DNA of 64,000 nucleotides from Panopea generosa (Eukaryota > Mollusca > Bivalvia > Adapedonta > Hiatellidae), in assembly GCA_029582155.1 (NCBI GenBank), contig CM055900.1, forward strand, positions 44,637,624-44,701,623, given 5' to 3'. Shown one piece after another: positions 1 through 11,394 of this stretch. A model generated the notes under the pieces. It saw nothing but the letters and a program-made list of their open reading frames with translations. It did no database searches and was not told the origin of the DNA. The first letter of the stretch is position 1. Every line of letters begins with the position of its first letter. Made by a program: the position numbers and the translations under genes.

Positions 1-433
1 GATGATATACATACGTGTATATATATACAAACATAACCACATACCACAGGAGAATCTCAAACAAAGCATGAAGTATCTAGCCACCCAGACATGGTACGAA
101 TGAAAATGTACGAAAAGGTTACTTGTAAAATATGGTTAGTTTTACAATAATAAACACATTTATTTTTGCTAAATTGCTCATTATTCAACGGATTTTATGA
201 AATAAACGTCAAAATGACTTATTCTTTAACCCAAAAATAAATATGTAAAATAACTTTAAAATTTTCATCCTATCTATATAGCGATAAGATTAATAAACCT
301 GTACTACCCGACGCTATACATGGCCATACAATGTAAATAACTTTGCACTGATCAACCCTTATAATTCATGCCACATAACTGATCTTTTTTGTTACATAAA
401 GCATATACAGATAAAGTGACTTTTTCATTGCCG
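1..433. other. AT-rich stretch, no gene seen
   Basis: No open frame or motif that I can support. The first ~40 bases are AT-alternating. Composition is like the rest of the intergenic DNA in the window. Confidence 0.6.
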
Positions 434-497
434 TTGTGGAGAATCGAACCGATGACCGTCAGATTCTGGATTCGTTGCTCTACCACTGGACCACGCA
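434..497 (-). repeat. tRNA-like SINE head or tRNA pseudogene
   Basis: Read on the minus strand, the stretch has an A-box-like GGTCCAGTGGTAGAGCA followed ~30 bases later by a B-box-like GGTTCGATTC, the spacing of an internal RNA polymerase III promoter. The T stem and acceptor stem do not close properly, so a working tRNA is unlikely; a tRNA-derived SINE remnant is the better reading. No body or tail of the SINE is recognisable on the downstream (lower-coordinate) side. Confidence 0.5.
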
Positions 498-1668
498 CTT
501 TTATTTGAAACCGATTTCACACTATTTCAACCGTTCTACTTTAATGAAATACCCCAGAGAAATACTGCATGATGCATTGTTCTGCACCCACTCTTTATCG
601 CGCATCTCTAATACGAATACCTGAATATATGGCTTATGTATAATAATTCACAATTTAAATGATAACTCTCCTCCAAATACAATTACATTTGTCATTTATG
701 TGCAATACACACTGTATTATTAATTATTAATATCAGATATAAATCACATAGTTTAAATGTATTTTAAATGTGAATTAGTTCAACGTGGAACAAAAGCAGT
801 TGAGCGCTTTATGTATAACAACCAATAAACGTGTCGGTAAATGCATGTTTCTTTTATATTAAACGACAATGACGTAAATTTTATCAATTTTATTCGCGTC
901 TACTTCCGGTTATATGAATATTTGTTTGTTAAGTTAGAAAAAGCGATCGTATCTATGACCGTTAGCTTATCTTTATGCCTGGGAATGTGTTTTAAACGAC
1001 ACCATGACGTTAGTTAGATATATTCTAATATGGGTTTGGAAATTAGGTATACCATGTGATTTCCAAAATGAACGTGTTAATAAGCGTGTGTTATGGTATA
1101 ATAAACAGGACAGTTGCCACAATGAGGTAGTTGACTCCTTGATGATTTAAAAGAATATTACATTTCAGCATAATTGTCGTATAGTCAAGTTGTATGAGAA
1201 AAAGAAAATAAAGAATATAAACATAAGCAACCTAGATTAAATTTTTTATAAAACACGCCTACTAAACACTCATATGGTGCTGACGTCAACACAAAGAGAG
1301 TGTCTTCCGGTGATGCAGAAAAGGTTTCTAAATTTACGTAAACAAGGTATGTCGTAGTCAATTATCACAAATAATTTCTTTATTGAGAATAAATCAAAAA
1401 AGTAAATCTGTCATACGATCCGTCTTTAATGCTATTTATTCACTCCAACTGTCCGCCTCAAAATGCAGATAGTTTTCACTCTACGTTCGATGTTTTGCAC
1501 GGAAATGATCGTCGGCGCTGGGAATGTTATGAAACGGCCCATGATAATGATAAATTACATTCAAAATAGCTCAGACTCGTTAAAATGTCCAACTAACATT
1601 CATCAAAGTAGATTTAAACGATTTGCGATATTAAAGGGTTGTTTAACAACTTAGGACATTAAAATTGT
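498..1668. other. AT-rich stretch, no gene seen
   Basis: Unique-looking AT-rich DNA. Short frames such as 1463-1654 (63 codons) have no recognisable motif and no supporting context. Confidence 0.55.
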
Positions 1669-2023
1669 ATCCGTGCTGATTGAAAGTATCCGGTGTTGAA
1701 TAAGAGTGTCCGGTGTTGAATGGGAGTGCCCGGTGCTGAATGAGAGTGTCCGGTGTTGAATGAGATTTGAATGAGAGTGTCCGGTGCTTAATGAGAGTAC
1801 CCGGTACTGAATGAGAGTGCCCGGTGCTGAATGAGAGTGTCCGGTGTTGAATGAGAGTGTCCGGTGTTGAATAAAGTGTCAGGTGTTGAGTGTCTGATGT
1901 TGAATGAGAGTGTCCGGTGTTGAATGAGAGTGTCCTGTGTTGAATGAGAGTGTCAGTTGTTGAGTGTCCGATGTTGAATGAGAGTGTCCGGTGTTTAATG
2001 AGAGTGTCCGGTGTTGAATGAGC
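1669..2023. repeat. 20-bp minisatellite
   Basis: Tandem copies of TGAGAGTGTCCGGTGTTGAA, about 17-18 units, with substitutions and a few shortened units (near 1765, 1885 and 1955). The unit length is not a multiple of three, so reading frames rotate. Confidence 0.9.
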
Positions 2024-2608
2024 GTTGTATAAATAAGCTTCAACTTACAAATGTAAGCTACCTCTACGTCGTTACGGTACCTTTTCGTCACCTGACGTCG
2101 TCTTCATAGCCCTGTTATTAACCATATGGTAATTGCATTCTTATTCTTTTGGCTCTTTTTGTACAAAATCACAAAAACAATAACCAAAACTAATGAAAAA
2201 TGTGTCTCCTTTAGATAAAAGTTTAACCATGTGTATGAAATGATAGGAAAACAAAGGAATGGTTTAAATGATCTAACATTTTCAGGGGGGTGGCATGCCA
2301 TAGGACACCATTCCTCAGTTTAGATGAGAAATTGCCTCCTCGATCTCGAATGTTTGGCCTAGGTACTTATTAAATGAAACATTAAGCTTAAAAATTGTAT
2401 TCCGTATCAACGATCAACTGACAACCGACGACCAGCATTAAACATTGATATTTAATCAATCACGACTTTTGGGGATCGTCCAGAACGTAAAATAAAATGA
2501 AGAATGAGTGTAGTGAGTCAATATAATGAAACGACGTCTGCATTTGTTATATTGTATCATCTAATTTAATAATTATCACTGTTTTACAAATTTGGGACAA
2601 GTGTATTA
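2024..2608. other. spacer, no gene seen
   Basis: AT-rich DNA between the 20-bp minisatellite and the left inverted-repeat arm. Nothing supportable. Confidence 0.5.
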
Positions 2609-3767
2609 GGATCTTCACATCATTATTGTATTTTCTGAACATAAAAAATAGCTACTTCGAACAGACGACAAAATAACGTCTTAAGCACGATTCGAACTAT
2701 CACTTCCGTGCACAGATTGAACTGTGATTTTATATATCACTCTTACAACGCGTGACAAATTTTCAAAAATAAATATTTATTTAACTATTATTGGACTGGG
2801 AAATAGATTAATTGATTAATCAAACGTTTTCAATGCACCGTCGTGGCTAAAATATTCTTGGGTAATTGAGTTGGACACCAGCAATTGTCAGTAGCACTCC
2901 TTTAATAACTGACGTTTTATTTTTCAATAAGAAATATAGGAACGTTAAGCAATATCGAATAATTTCAATAAGGGAATAGTGTTACAACACATAAATCAAG
3001 ATATGGGCACACGCAGTTGGTATAATATAAACCCACATTGATAAGTTGAATAGTTAATGTTCGTCTTTCTTTCTAAGTCTATTAATGATTATGGTCGCGT
3101 GTCTGGAACTGTCAGAATAACTTCCAGATGACATTAAATTGTAAAGAAAATTTATGAAACAGATAGTAATATTAATAAAGTCTGAATAAAATTCATCTAC
3201 GTTTTAACGGAAATATGGTTATTTGGATCTGAAAATTATGGATGTGGAATGGTTTATTTGGATAAGTCCAGTCATACACATGCAAGTCATGAAATTAATA
3301 CGGTAAAAAGCACATAATCAGGACATAGAACATGTTTTTAGTAAAAGCACTCTTATTTGGATATTGTAACTTTGAATAATTTTTTTTATCTAATTTTATG
3401 TTTGCTATTCAAAAACATCGTATTTTACATAAAAAATAAAGCTTAGCTTTTGATTAAAAACTGTTTACAATAAATATCGTCTTAACTTGGTCAGCTTTTT
3501 CCTGCTCGGATTTGGTCAGCAGTTCCTTAATATTCTGAACTGAAAATTAAGCTAATATATTAAACATCTGATTATCACTTTTATGTATGTTTTTCAAATA
3601 CATCTTAGTTTATATTAAACATAACTTTAGATAAAAAAAAAATACTTACAATGAGTATATTATTGACTTGGTCAGCGTTTTCGGAATGGTCAGCGTTTGC
3701 ACGCATATTTTTTTATTAACCCATAGCTGACATCAGCAATGGAAGTCAGCGATTTAGGGTGGTCCGG
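2609..3767 (+). repeat. left arm of ~1.15-kb inverted repeat
   Basis: This arm matches the reverse complement of 6835-7954 along its whole length with scattered substitutions and small indels. Anchor pairs include GGATCTTCAC at ~2609 against GTGAAGATCC at ~7952, GCACGATTCGAACTATC at ~2687 against its complement near 7870, and CATAGCTGACATCAGCAATG at ~3722 against CATTGCTGACGTCAGCTATG near 6862. By eye the arms are roughly 85-90% identical. The outer ends share no obvious target-site duplication. It could be the terminal inverted repeat of a fold-back type DNA transposon or one half of an inverted segmental duplication. Confidence 0.9.
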
Positions 3768-4353
3768 TTTTGTTGTTATTCCAAAGCGTGCGGACTATGT
3801 GACTGTGGCCGGACGATGTGACTGTAATAATTCTTTAATTTGTCATAATTAGATACCAAATTAATTGTAGATTACATTGATATCTACCTTTTCACTGTTA
3901 CTTTTTCTTAGATAATTTGCCACTGAAAACCACTGGTTTTGAGCGTATCCGAACATTCCTGTACCATACCCAAGTTCTTTCAACGGAGGGTACCAGACTA
4001 ACCTCCGAGGTTTGAATATCGCTTGGCCATTTTCGCGTACGTTTGGACGAAAGCGGAAATGACCGAGCGATGTTCCCATTGATTTCGTACGTAAGCGGAA
4101 ATAGCCGAGCAATATTCTGATTTATATTTCCAATAGGAACATCGCTAGACCGTTCGCCTTGGTACAAATACGTATTAAGTGCGTAGGCGGAAATGACCGA
4201 GCGATATTCCGATTGTGTCGAAAGATGACGGAAATTGATCGAGAATAGGAAAACTTGGCGCCAATCTGTTCACGGTTTCCACGAGTATGTTCAAGAAATG
4301 TTACATTCTTAGCATAATGGTTTTACTAAATACATACTTAATGATACATAATT
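3768..4353. other. spacer inside inverted repeat with a degenerate triplicated motif
   Basis: Single-copy spacer between the left arm and the LINE. It holds three diverged copies of a motif like GCGGAAATGACCGAGCGAT (near 4052, 4093 and 4187), each followed by ATTCC/ATTCT-type sequence. No recognisable protein is encoded. Confidence 0.6.
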
Positions 4354-6834
4354 ATTAACGCGAAAATCGAACTATGCGATATTGATCAATCCAATCGAGT
4401 TGGAAAGCCCGGTGGTTCCAAGTCCCGAGCCATCATTGTTAAGTTTGGGTCGTATCGAGCTCGCCAGGAGTTGTACCGCACACGTACCCTAGCCAAGGAT
4501 CGTGGTTATATGGGCAAATACATCAACGATTTTTTCAATCTCAGTCAATTTTAAATGACGAAGACATTGAACCACTCATTTTAATACCTAGGCATAACAT
4601 CCCCAGTTTACCAGATCTTGCTTTACTACCGACCGATGTATGCAATATTCTTTATTTGTTACCAGTAGGTAAAGCCTCCGGCCCCGATGAAATTAATAAT
4701 TATGTTCTCCGTGTGCTAAGTAAGGAATTATCGTCTCCATTGTGTGATTTGTTTAACTCTTGTTTAACAAACGGTCTATATCCCAAAGTTTAGAATAAAG
4801 CGTTCGTACGTGCTATTTACAAGACAGGAGACCCGTCTTTGGCTAATAATTAGACCTATTTCACTTCTTAGTGTATTGAACAAAGTATTTGAAAGGCTCG
4901 TTTTTAAGCATATGTTCAATTATTTTCGAGAGTAACTTTCTTTCATCATTTCAATCTTGTTTTGTCCCTGGTGATTCAACCATCAATCAACTATCCTATA
5001 TTTACAATACATTCTGCAAAGCGATTGATGAAGGCAAAGAGTTCAGGGTTGTATTTTTTTATATAAGTAAAGCCTTTGATAGAATTTGGCACAGGGGGTT
5101 GCTGTCTAAATCTTCTTACTGACTATCTTAAAGACAGACGTCAATGTGTTGTTATTTCAGGTGCAAGGTCTAATTGGAGACCAATTAAAGCTGGTGTTCC
5201 CTATGATCTATATTAGGTCCACTTCTGTTTCTAGTTTATATAAATGACATAGTATCTGACATTGACTCCAAATTACGACTTTTTGCCGATGATACAAGTC
5301 TATACCTTATAATTAACCATAATAATGAGACTGCTAATACCGCTGTGAAATTAAATTCGGACATAATTAAAATATCTGAATGGTCAAATAAATGGCTGGT
5401 TAATTTTAATCCATCCAAAATAGAATCATTGCATATAACTCGCAAACGCACTCAACCCGCTTAGAAGTGCCATCACACAGATATCAAATAACTCCAGCTG
5501 GTACACTCATATTGATTATACTAAGAATAAAGCTTTGACTAAAATAATTATTATAAGAAAACTAAAATATCAATTAGATAGAAAATCTCGAAAATATACA
5601 GTTCATTTATAAGACCTTTATTGGAATATGCCGATGTTATTTGGGATAATTGTACAACTTACGAAAAAAAATAAACTTGATAAAATACTGAACGAAGCTG
5701 CACGTATAACAACTGGAGTTACAAAATTAATATCAATTAATAACTTGAATTCTGAAGTAGGATGGGAAAGTCTTGAAACTCGGCGTAATAAACAAAAACT
5801 TACTCTTTTTTATAAAATGATCCATGTAATGGTCCCACCCTAAATATCTTCGTTGGTTCCTCCTCTTACAAATGCAAACTCCACGTACAACCTCGGAAAT
5901 AATAATAATATTCAAATGCCTACTTCAAGAACAACTCTGTACTTAAATTCCTTCATTCCTTCCATTTTCCGTGAATGGAACACTCTCCCAATTGAAACAA
6001 GACAAGCTTCTTCTTTGAGTGCTTTAAAACACCATTTTGAAAGTAAGGAAGCAAAAGTACTTAAATTATTTTACATAGGTACAAGGAAATGTCAACTACT
6101 GCATGCTCGCCTTCGAACGAGCTGTAGTGCTCTTACGCAACATATATTTCTTAAACACATCCCCTCTGTGTTTATGTGGTCAAATAGAGAGCACAGCTCA
6201 CTTCCTTCTCAATTGTCACCTTAACCAGCTTCAACGAATACTTCTCCTGACAACTGTCAATGAGTTGTGTACAGCGTCTTTAAATAAACTTCTCTTTGGC
6301 GAACCGCAACTTTCTTATGACAATAATGTTAAAATATTTGAAGCAGTCCACAAATACATTTTAACTACTAATCGCTTCTCCTAAAATATGTAAGTCTGAA
6401 GAACAAACAAGGCTGTTTCAATTTACGTGGTGAGATCAGTCCGTCTAACAGTTTGTTCATGCCATGCGTTCAGAACATGTCCATAAATGCTAATAAGTAT
6501 AATTATGTGAATTTATATAATATATACATAACTACAACTACTCTACTCTTTTTCAATTACCCGCTTCACTTCGATTTTTCTTAAACATATTAGAAATATT
6601 ATTTTAACAATATGTAAAGATATTTTTACTAAGTATATTTTGAAATAGGTTATATTCATAAAGTTAAGAGCATACATAAAATTGTATATGATCTGCCAAA
6701 TCTGTTTATATTTATTATATGTCATGGAGAAGAACTTTGTAAGAGTTTATCTTCCATTCTAATCCATATTTATACTTCTGTACTGATATGTATGTATGTA
6801 TTTTAACGAATAAATATGTTTAAACAAACAACAA
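4354..6834 (+). mobile_element. degenerate non-LTR retrotransposon (CR1/Jockey-like LINE), internally deleted
   Basis: Codes, in pieces, for a LINE. At 4354-4510 is the tail of an ORF1-type RNA-binding protein (VGKPGGSKSRAIIVKF, then YRARQELYRTRTLAKD). This runs directly into the linker and reverse transcriptase of ORF2: KASGPDEIN near 4675, NKVFERLVF near 4880, FYISKAFDRIWHRGLL near 5075, AGVP then LGPLL near 5195, and the catalytic FADDTSLY near 5282. The C-terminal part follows (RNKQKLTLFYKMIHVM near 5790, FIPSIFREWNTLP near 5965, a Cys/His-type CLCGQIESTAHFLLNC near 6175) to a stop at 6382. The AP-endonuclease domain is missing. Stops and frame changes interrupt the reading frame many times (for example the TAGs near 4793 and 4853). 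A 3' untranslated tail ends in AATAAATATG and an AAACAAACAACAA tract. The clade was assigned by eye; CR1, L2 and Jockey are alternatives. Confidence 0.9.
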
Positions 6835-7954
6835 CGGGCCATCCTAAAACACTGACTTCCATTGCTGACGTCAGCTATGGGCTAATCAAATAGTATGCGT
6901 GCAAACGCTGACCATTCCGAATAATATACTCATTGTAGGTATTTTTTATCTAAAGTTATGTTTTTTATAAACTAAGATGTATTTGAAAAACATACATAAA
7001 AGTGATAATCAGATGTTTGTTATATTAGCTTATTTTTCAATTCAAAATATTAAGGAAACGCTGATCAAATATGAGCAAGTAAAAGCTGACCAAGTTAAAA
7101 AGATATTTATTGTAAACAGTTTTTAATCAAAAGCTAAGCTATATTTTTTAATAACAAACATAAAATTAGATAATAAAAATTATTCCAGGTTATAATATCC
7201 AAACAAGAGTGCTTTTATTAAATACATGTTCAATGTCCTGATTATATGCTTTTTACTGTATTAATTAATGACTTTACTGCACGTGCATGGCTAGAAATAT
7301 CCAAATAAACCATTCCACACCCATATTTTTCAGAACCAAATAACCACAATACCGTAAAAACGACGATGCATTTTATTCAGACTTTATCAATATCACTTTC
7401 TGTTTCATAGATTTTCTATACAATTTAATGTCGTCTGGAAATTATTCTGACAGTTCCAGACACGCGACCGATATTATTAATAGACTTAGAAAGAAAGGCG
7501 AACATTAACTATTCAACTTATCAATGTGGGTTTATATAATACCAACTGCGTGTGCCCATATCTTGATTTATGTGTTTGTAACACTATTCCCTTATTGAAA
7601 TTATTCGATATTGCTTAACGTTCCTATATTTATTACTGAACAATAAAACGTTAGTTATTAAAGGAGTGCTACTGACAATTGCTGGTGTCCAACTCAATAA
7701 CCCAAGAATATTTTAGCCACGACGGTGCATTGAAAACGTATGATTAATCAATTAAGCTATTTCCCAGTCAAATAATACTTAAATAAATATTTATTTTTTG
7801 ATAATTTGTCACGCGTTGTAAGAGTGATATATAAAATCACAGTTCAATCTGTGCACGGAAGAGATAGTTTGAATCGTGCTTGAAACGTTATTTTGTCGTC
7901 TGTTCGAAGTAGCTATTTTTTATGTTCAGAAAATATCATAATGTTGTGAAGATC
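6835..7954 (-). repeat. right arm of ~1.15-kb inverted repeat
   Basis: Reverse-complement partner of 2609-3767. Its inner edge abuts the AAACAAACAACAA tail of the LINE with no spacer, whereas on the left a ~590-bp spacer separates the arm from LINE sequence. The outer edge lies at about GTGAAGATCC. Confidence 0.9.
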
Positions 7955-9240
7955 CCATAGAATGACAATATTTATAGCCCTTGATTAGGCAAAACTCCCA
8001 TGGTCTACTATATCAGAGTCAATTATTAATAATTCTGAGTCATATTAAGATATAATGTGAATGTTTTCAAAATATTGGCCAAATTGGAGTTTGGGTAAGA
8101 TCAACTTCGTAACATCAGCGTTATCTCCCTTGATTTTGAAAGAAACTGTATTTGATATTTTTAACATTCTAGTGGCTTTATTTCAGTATCAATTTTAAAA
8201 ATATTTGGATAGAATGTGTATGATTATAACCGATCGATTATGTTGTTATTGTCCTTGATTTAGCAAACGGGTAATGTCGTATTTGGTCAAGTTTAACTTT
8301 TGCTTAGATCGGAACATTATAAGCAGAGTTATGTACCCCTGATTAAGTCAAATGTGTGGTCAGGGAAAACTAGAGTAAATCATATAACCCAAAACACACT
8401 CAATTTTATTCTACTTTAAGATATAGTAATGGTCTAACATATTCGAGATAATGTTCAATGGTATTTAATCGTAAGTAATACAGAGAACCAACTTTAATCG
8501 GTCCATCGCACCATTACTGTCGCCTTTGCATAATGTCGCTGTGAACTTAACTTTATTATTAGGCCCTGAGCTAAACAAATAATTGGTACCATTTTTCTGG
8601 CAAATTCCACCTATGATTTTTTGAAAGATATATATCTCTACATCAAAAAAAGTCGGGGGGCCATATCTCGGACACAGCTTAATGTCTGAAAATGAGCAAT
8701 TCCGAAATGGCTTTAAAATGGCTGCCAATTTTTTAAAAAATGTCATTATCTATTATAATATACATCCGATTTTCAAATTTTAACTGCATAAATGTATGTG
8801 TTTAAAATTACTTATCACATTAATGAATGAAAATTGTAATGTTTTTCATTAAAACACACTCTGTTGAAATATAAATTAATTTTTGTTAATAAAAACTAAA
8901 AACATTTACACCAAGAACACATTTTTGCATTAAAATTGTATAAATTTTGTGTTTTTTATATGTTAGATGGTATATGTCCTAATATTTTAATCAGATATGA
9001 TATTAGGTTAAAAAGGAACTATAGATTTTATCAAAATTAGGTGTTAATTTATTTTTTTTTGTGAATCACAGCAAAATCAAAGTGGGATGGGTAACTTGTA
9101 TAATATTTACACAATTTGACAATTAGTCATAATTTTTATACATATATTTGTCAATCATGCTTAACATTTATTTCTTACGAAATTACTTCATGAACACTAA
9201 ATATTGATGAAAATACAATCTTGAAATATTTATACATTTG
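7955..9240. other. dispersed-repeat-like intergenic DNA, no gene seen
   Basis: Between 7975 and 8350 a motif resembling TTATCTCCCTTGATT recurs about four times at irregular spacing (near 7973, 8122, 8247 and 8328). I recall this phrase as common in bivalve genomic DNA, but did not check. The minus-strand frame at 8465-8746 (93 codons) has no recognisable domain. Confidence 0.4.
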
Positions 9241-9720
9241 TTTTAAACAGGAAGCCCATGTAAGTCGATCACCTGAGTAAAGGATTGACCCCTGTGGAGG
9301 CTTTAAATTTGACAAAAGGGGTCCAGACTGATCAAATTTTATACAGGGCTACCAGACAATACTAGATGTTAAATATTAAAATTCCAAACATTGTGCTTAT
9401 TAACACTTTGTAAAAGTTAACCTCTGTGGAAGCCTTTAATTTCACCCAAGCAACCCGGTTTGAACAATCTTGATAAAGGACTATCAACTAATTGACATAC
9501 AACATACCACTTGCAGAAAATTTTAAAAAAGCTATATTTACCTTTAGCTTTCTCATATTTACTATAAAAGTGTTTTAAAACAAAGCCTCAATAGACCCCT
9601 GTCCATTTATTAGAATAAAGAAAACTCTATCATAGGGATATTCTATAGGAACTATGAAAACATTTGACCTATGTTCTTGAGTTGAAGCTTTTTGAAAATT
9701 CACATTTTCATTTGTTCTAA
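9241..9720 (+). repeat. probable dispersed mollusc repeat
   Basis: Phrases such as TTTGAACAATCTTGATAAAG and ACCCCTGTGGAGGCTTT are of a kind I associate with dispersed repeats in bivalve genomes. Boundaries are uncertain and no coding potential is seen. Confidence 0.35.
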
Positions 9721-9724
9721 TCGA

Positions 9725-10013
9725 AGTGGTAGTCTAGTGATAGAGCTTCTGCCTCGTAAGTGGTAGGTCATGGAATCGATCCCCGGTCGGTTCACAACAA
9801 AGATTTAAAATGGTACTAGAATCTTCCTCACTTGGTGCTCATCATATAGAGATAAATCTGGTCGACCTGTTCTCAGTGTAATGTGACTGAGTGGGTCATA
9901 CCATATGTCTATGACATGATATTTCAGTGTGACAACACTTAGAATATTGTTTGATTCAAGTAGACACCATCTCGATATGTGAAAGGGACACTGGACACCA
10001 TACAACATTAATC
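9725..10013 (+). mobile_element. tRNA-derived SINE
   Basis: A tRNA-like head (A-box-like TAGTCTAGTGATAGAGC at ~9731, B-box-like GGAATCGATCCCC at ~9771) is followed by a body with TCTCAGTGTAATGTGACTG (near 9872), TATGACATGATATTTCAGTG (near 9911) and AAGTAGACACCATCTC (near 9958). This head-plus-body arrangement and the body phrases fit a mollusc SINE family known to me by pattern. There is no clear poly(A) tail or target-site duplication, so the 3' boundary is approximate. Confidence 0.65.
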
Positions 10014-11394
10014 CCTTTTCTTCTGCCCCGGCTGGTCCCTTATGGATATTTATTCCTCTTTAAAGGACCCAGTCTCAACTATTATGACTAAACAATGCTC
10101 AAGATCTCAAGATGACACTTTTGAAAATTCACAATTCCATCCCTTTTTAGACCCCTGTTGAAACTTTATGAAGATCATAAGATCACTGTTATAGGACCCA
10201 GTTCAAACACTGTTATTACTAAACAATAGAGTTCTCAAGATGAATAAGATATAATTCCAAAAATAGATCAGAAAAAACATTCAGCTCCATGGGTATCTAA
10301 CTAACATGTCAAAACATCAACTCTTTCGTTTGGTTATATTTTGCTGAATGCAAGCCAATCCCTGGTCTGTATTTAATTGATTATGCTATTTAAAGAAATA
10401 CACTTTTTATAGCAGGGTGAAGATATATGCACTCAATCCCTTAACTACAGTTTGTATATTCTAATAAAACCAAACGTCCATAGCAGGATAAGTGTTAAAG
10501 GACACAGTCGTCCTAATTGTTATGATTAAACAATGATCCGGCTCTTAAGATGATTAAAATAATTCCCTTTTCTGGGGCCCAATGAACCCTAACCCTTTCA
10601 TTTGAACAAACTTGAAACTCCTATTCATAGGGATATCTATACTGAATAAAAACGAATTTGGCTGGTCGGTTACTGAGACTTTATTAAATTAAGATTTCTC
10701 GTGGCCAGGGCCTATGTTCATGACATAAATAAACCTGAGAGATACTTATTGCAAAAATCAAAGCCAGGTATTGCACTTTCCATGAAGAATACTGTTGAAA
10801 TTTTGAATAAGAAAACAACTGATAAGCCCTGGGACGGGTCCAGTCCTGGCACCATGGTCTTAATTTGAACAAAACCCTATAGAACAGTATCTGAGGAGTG
10901 ATTTATAGAAATTGTTGACAGACATTCGAGCTAGTAGGTATTTAAGTAACTTCTTTAGCCATATAAAAGCATCATTAAAGTTATTAGAAACAGTTGCATA
11001 TTTTTTTCATCTGTTTTTCAACTGTCAAAATAAACTTATCGTTCCTAATTTAAATACCCATTCGGACATGCGAACAGACAGACAGATGTATGGACGAAAA
11101 GCGACCCTACTAGCTAATTTAAGACTTATCCATGTTGATCTTGAAGCACAGATCATTCAAAAGGATGACAATTTAGACCAAGAAATATACTATAAATGGT
11201 TGTGCTCTTTTATCAACAGCTACAGCAATGTCTATTTCCATTGTAATGATCTTTAAAGTGATAAGGAAAGGGAAGAGAATGCTTTATATATGCTTTAAAA
11301 TTTCAAGAAAACAATCTTTTGAAAGAAAATCCATATGATTAGTTTTACGACATATTGCGAAGGAAACACCTAAATATCTTCGGTAGCGTTTAGA
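10014..11394. other. intergenic, no supportable gene
   Basis: AT-rich DNA with further dispersed-repeat-like phrases (for example AAAGGACCCAGTC-type sequence near 10060 and 10190). The plus frame 10912-11256 (114 codons) has no recognisable motif and no sign of start or splice context; I do not call it a gene. Confidence 0.4.

Noticed and set aside
10912-11256. 114-codon frame as a gene
   Set aside because: No recognisable motif, and it lies in dispersed-repeat-like DNA just before the pseudogene.
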